A stretch of 64,000 bases of DNA, taken from contig JAXGZL010000003.1 in the NCBI GenBank assembly GCA_040776985.1, positions 67,785 through 131,784 of the forward strand, written 5' to 3'. Of the stretch, positions 62,489 through 64,000 are shown piece after piece. A program made the position numbers and the translations under genes. This DNA comes from UBA6115 sp040776985 (GTDB lineage: Bacteria > Bacillota > Clostridia > Christensenellales > Aristaeellaceae). Every line of letters starts with the position of its first letter. Positions within the stretch are counted from its first letter, which is position 1. Under the pieces are notes generated by a model. It did no database searches. It was not told the origin of the DNA and saw only the letters and a program-made list of their open reading frames with translations.

Positions 62489-64000
62489 TCAGGCGGCAAT
62501 CCCAAGAAACTGCTCATATGTGATTTTGAACTTAACCATGATCTTGTATCCGGCACCGACCTCGACACGATTGATCAGCCGCGCGAGGATCATGTGTCGG
62601 GTTTCTTTATTTGCCTCGTCGAAAATGTCCGCCCACTTGATCACATTGCTCACCTGCATGACGGCTTCACGGTTCGTCGCTTCTTCCTTTTCCATATCAG
62701 CTTTGGCTTCCTTCATTCGCCGCTGCGCCGCATCACGTTTCTCCCTATACTTGGGCATCATGGTGTTGATGATGGAAACGTCGATGCTGTTCTCCCCTGT
62801 CAGTGCCTTGATCGTCTGCTCTTCCAGCGCGGTTATCTCTTTATGCGCCTGCTGGAAATCGGTCTCTGCCTGCTTGAACGCCACCTGGTATATGCTGAGG
62901 TTGTGCTGGAAGGACGCATTCAGCAACTCCTCGCTTGGCGTTGCTTTGATGTGTTTGAAAAACTCCTGCGCAACCTTGACGACTGCGTCAATCACTACAT
63001 CTGCATTATAGACGTTCATCCCGTCGCAGGTTGTCGGCGCGTTGGTTTTTCGGTAACAGCGGTACATATTCCTGCGATACTCTCTGGTGCTTCCGTCCGC
63101 CAGCTTGCGCCGGGTCACGTTCGGATAAAAAGCGAGCCTGTTGCCGCAATGTGCGCAGTAGATGAAACCCGCCAGCAGATTGTCGGATTTAGTCTGTTGT
63201 GGGAAGCGCATCTCGCTGCCCAGTGAAGGCGCGCGCCCTTTTACGGTATCAAGGCAGCGCTCATATAGTTCGTCATCGATGATGCGGTACTTTTCAAACG
63301 GCTCTGATCTTGCACTGTTTGAACGCATGATGCCGATGTAGATCGGATTATCTATCAGTGCCCGGATGGAAGTCCCACGCCAAAGAGATGTTCCGCGCTT
63401 TGTCTTGATTCCGCGCTCGTTCAGCAGGTTAGCTGCCCGGACCGTCCCATATCCTTCGTCAGCCAGCAGACGGAATATCTCGCGTACAACGGCCGCTTCC
63501 TCCTCGTCGATCACCAGATCGCGCACAGGCTGGTTCTTCTTGTTTATGCGACCGAGGTACTCCAGTCTGTACCCGTAAGGCACAAGACCACCGGTATACT
63601 GCCCATCCTGTGTCATCTGCGCAAGTCTGGTCTTGACACGGATGGAAGTCTTTTCGCTTTCCCCGGAAGCTTGCCAGAAGCGGATATAATTCAGCAGCTT
63701 GTCAACATGGTTATCAAACCGCTGCTCGCCTTCTTTTGTGCTCCAGACTTCGATGCCCTGCTGGACGAACCACTGTACTACAAAGGGTGTTTCGTCTTCT
63801 CGTCTACCAAGCCGGTCGAACATGAAAACAAGCAGAACATCAAATTCATGTAGCATAGCACGCCTTTTGATTTCAATAATGGCGTCACGGGCGTTGGTAC
63901 TGACCTTGTAGCCCGACACTCCTTTTTCGGAGATTTCATCAATGATCTTCCAGTCGGGATGGGCCGCAGCGTATTCACGGCAGGCTGTTTTTTGCATGGG
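62489..64000 (-). CDS. Large serine recombinase, 5' end outside window
   Basis: At least 503 codons; the frame stays open to the window edge, and the catalytic serine region (normally YxRxS about 20-30 residues before ACREYAAAH) must lie beyond 64000. Seen here: the rest of the resolvase catalytic domain (GVSGYKVST ... LLVFMFDRLGRREDE), the recombinase domain with VPYGYRLEY and VREIFRLLADEGYGTVRAANLLNERGI (shown in part), the zinc-ribbon (FIYCAHCGNRL and CYRKTNAPTTCDG), and a C-terminal coiled coil (about 365-460). Integrases of this kind move phages and conjugative elements. Its position beside tRNA-Val and lower GC suggest a mobile element that continues past the window. Confidence 0.9.
   Translation of the reverse strand, partial: PMQKTACREYAAAHPDWKIIDEISEKGVSGYKVSTNARDAIIEIKRRAMLHEFDVLLVFMFDRLGRREDETPFVVQWFVQQGIEVWSTKEGEQRFDNHVDKLLNYIRFWQASGESEKTSIRVKTRLAQMTQDGQYTGGLVPYGYRLEYLGRINKKNQPVRDLVIDEEEAAVVREIFRLLADEGYGTVRAANLLNERGIKTKRGTSLWRGTSIRALIDNPIYIGIMRSNSARSEPFEKYRIIDDELYERCLDTVKGRAPSLGSEMRFPQQTKSDNLLAGFIYCAHCGNRLAFYPNVTRRKLADGSTREYRRNMYRCYRKTNAPTTCDGMNVYNADVVIDAVVKVAQEFFKHIKATPSEELLNASFQHNLSIYQVAFKQAETDFQQAHKEITALEEQTIKALTGENSIDVSIINTMMPKYREKRDAAQRRMKEAKADMEKEEATNREAVMQVSNVIKWADIFDEANKETRHMILARLINRVEVGAGYKIMVKFKITYEQFLGIAA

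Overview
The window looks like chromosomal DNA from a GC-rich member of the Clostridia (Firmicutes). Evidence for this: a CIRCE heat-shock operator, a T-box leader, a cobalamin riboswitch, a small Bacillus/Clostridium-type SRP RNA, an rRNA operon without spacer tRNAs, GerMN-domain proteins, DUF951 and DUF6062 proteins, YitT, and an [FeFe]-hydrogenase maturation set (anaerobic, H2-related metabolism). The 16S gene is nearly complete and would settle the lineage; a Christensenellales-like placement is only a guess.

Layout. 1-5.8 kb (minus strand): GerMN-type envelope proteins, a DUF6062 protein, a membrane protein, dnaX and yitT. 5.8-7.4 kb: a PerR-peroxiredoxin operon followed by a multi-hairpin repeat. 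7.4-14.1 kb: CIRCE-controlled htpG on the plus strand; then, on the minus strand, cvpA, DUF5711, chorismate mutase, a release-factor-like protein and nrdB. 14.1-18.6 kb: a MucBP/peptidoglycan-binding surface protein, an ATP-grasp enzyme, ychF and rpmB. 18.8-23.5 kb: a small P-loop protein, a tandem-rubredoxin/rubrerythrin protein, nrdA (class Ia reductase large subunit) with a second copy of the repeat, and nrdR. 24.4-28.1 kb: a corrinoid ABC importer behind a cobalamin riboswitch, divergent from cobO. 28.1-33.9 kb: a secreted caspase-like protein, then the hydrogenase maturation operon (TM1266-like gene, hydE, hydG, hydF) behind a structured attenuator-like leader. 34-38.1 kb: nucleoside hydrolase plus a sugar-type ABC importer. 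38.2-43.7 kb: 16S-23S-5S operon with a duplicated 5S tail. 43.8-50 kb: YcaQ-type glycosylase, DUF951, lepB with a truncated duplicate, MATE pump, and a T-box-controlled CstA transporter. 50-59.3 kb (minus): recA, pgsA, rimO, flavin reductase, peptide-binding protein, lytic transglycosylase, coaE and polA. 59.3-61.8 kb: an ADP-ribosyltransferase-like protein coupled to a NUDIX hydrolase, glyA and SRP RNA. 61.9-64 kb: tRNA-Val behind three 53-bp tRNA-like tandem repeats, then a serine recombinase that runs off the window edge, probably the start of an integrated element.

Regulation is unusually readable: a PerR box on a consensus promoter, CIRCE, candidate NrdR sites, a cobalamin riboswitch, a T-box, and a leader with mutually exclusive hairpins before the hydrogenase maturation genes. 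The observations most worth following are (1) the multi-hairpin element found in sense orientation downstream of peroxiredoxin, nrdA and (degraded) a flavin reductase, with a compensatory base-pair change between copies; (2) the hydrogenase-maturation leader; (3) the tRNA-derived tandem array; (4) the T-box on cstA; and (5) the ADP-ribosyltransferase-like/NUDIX pair.
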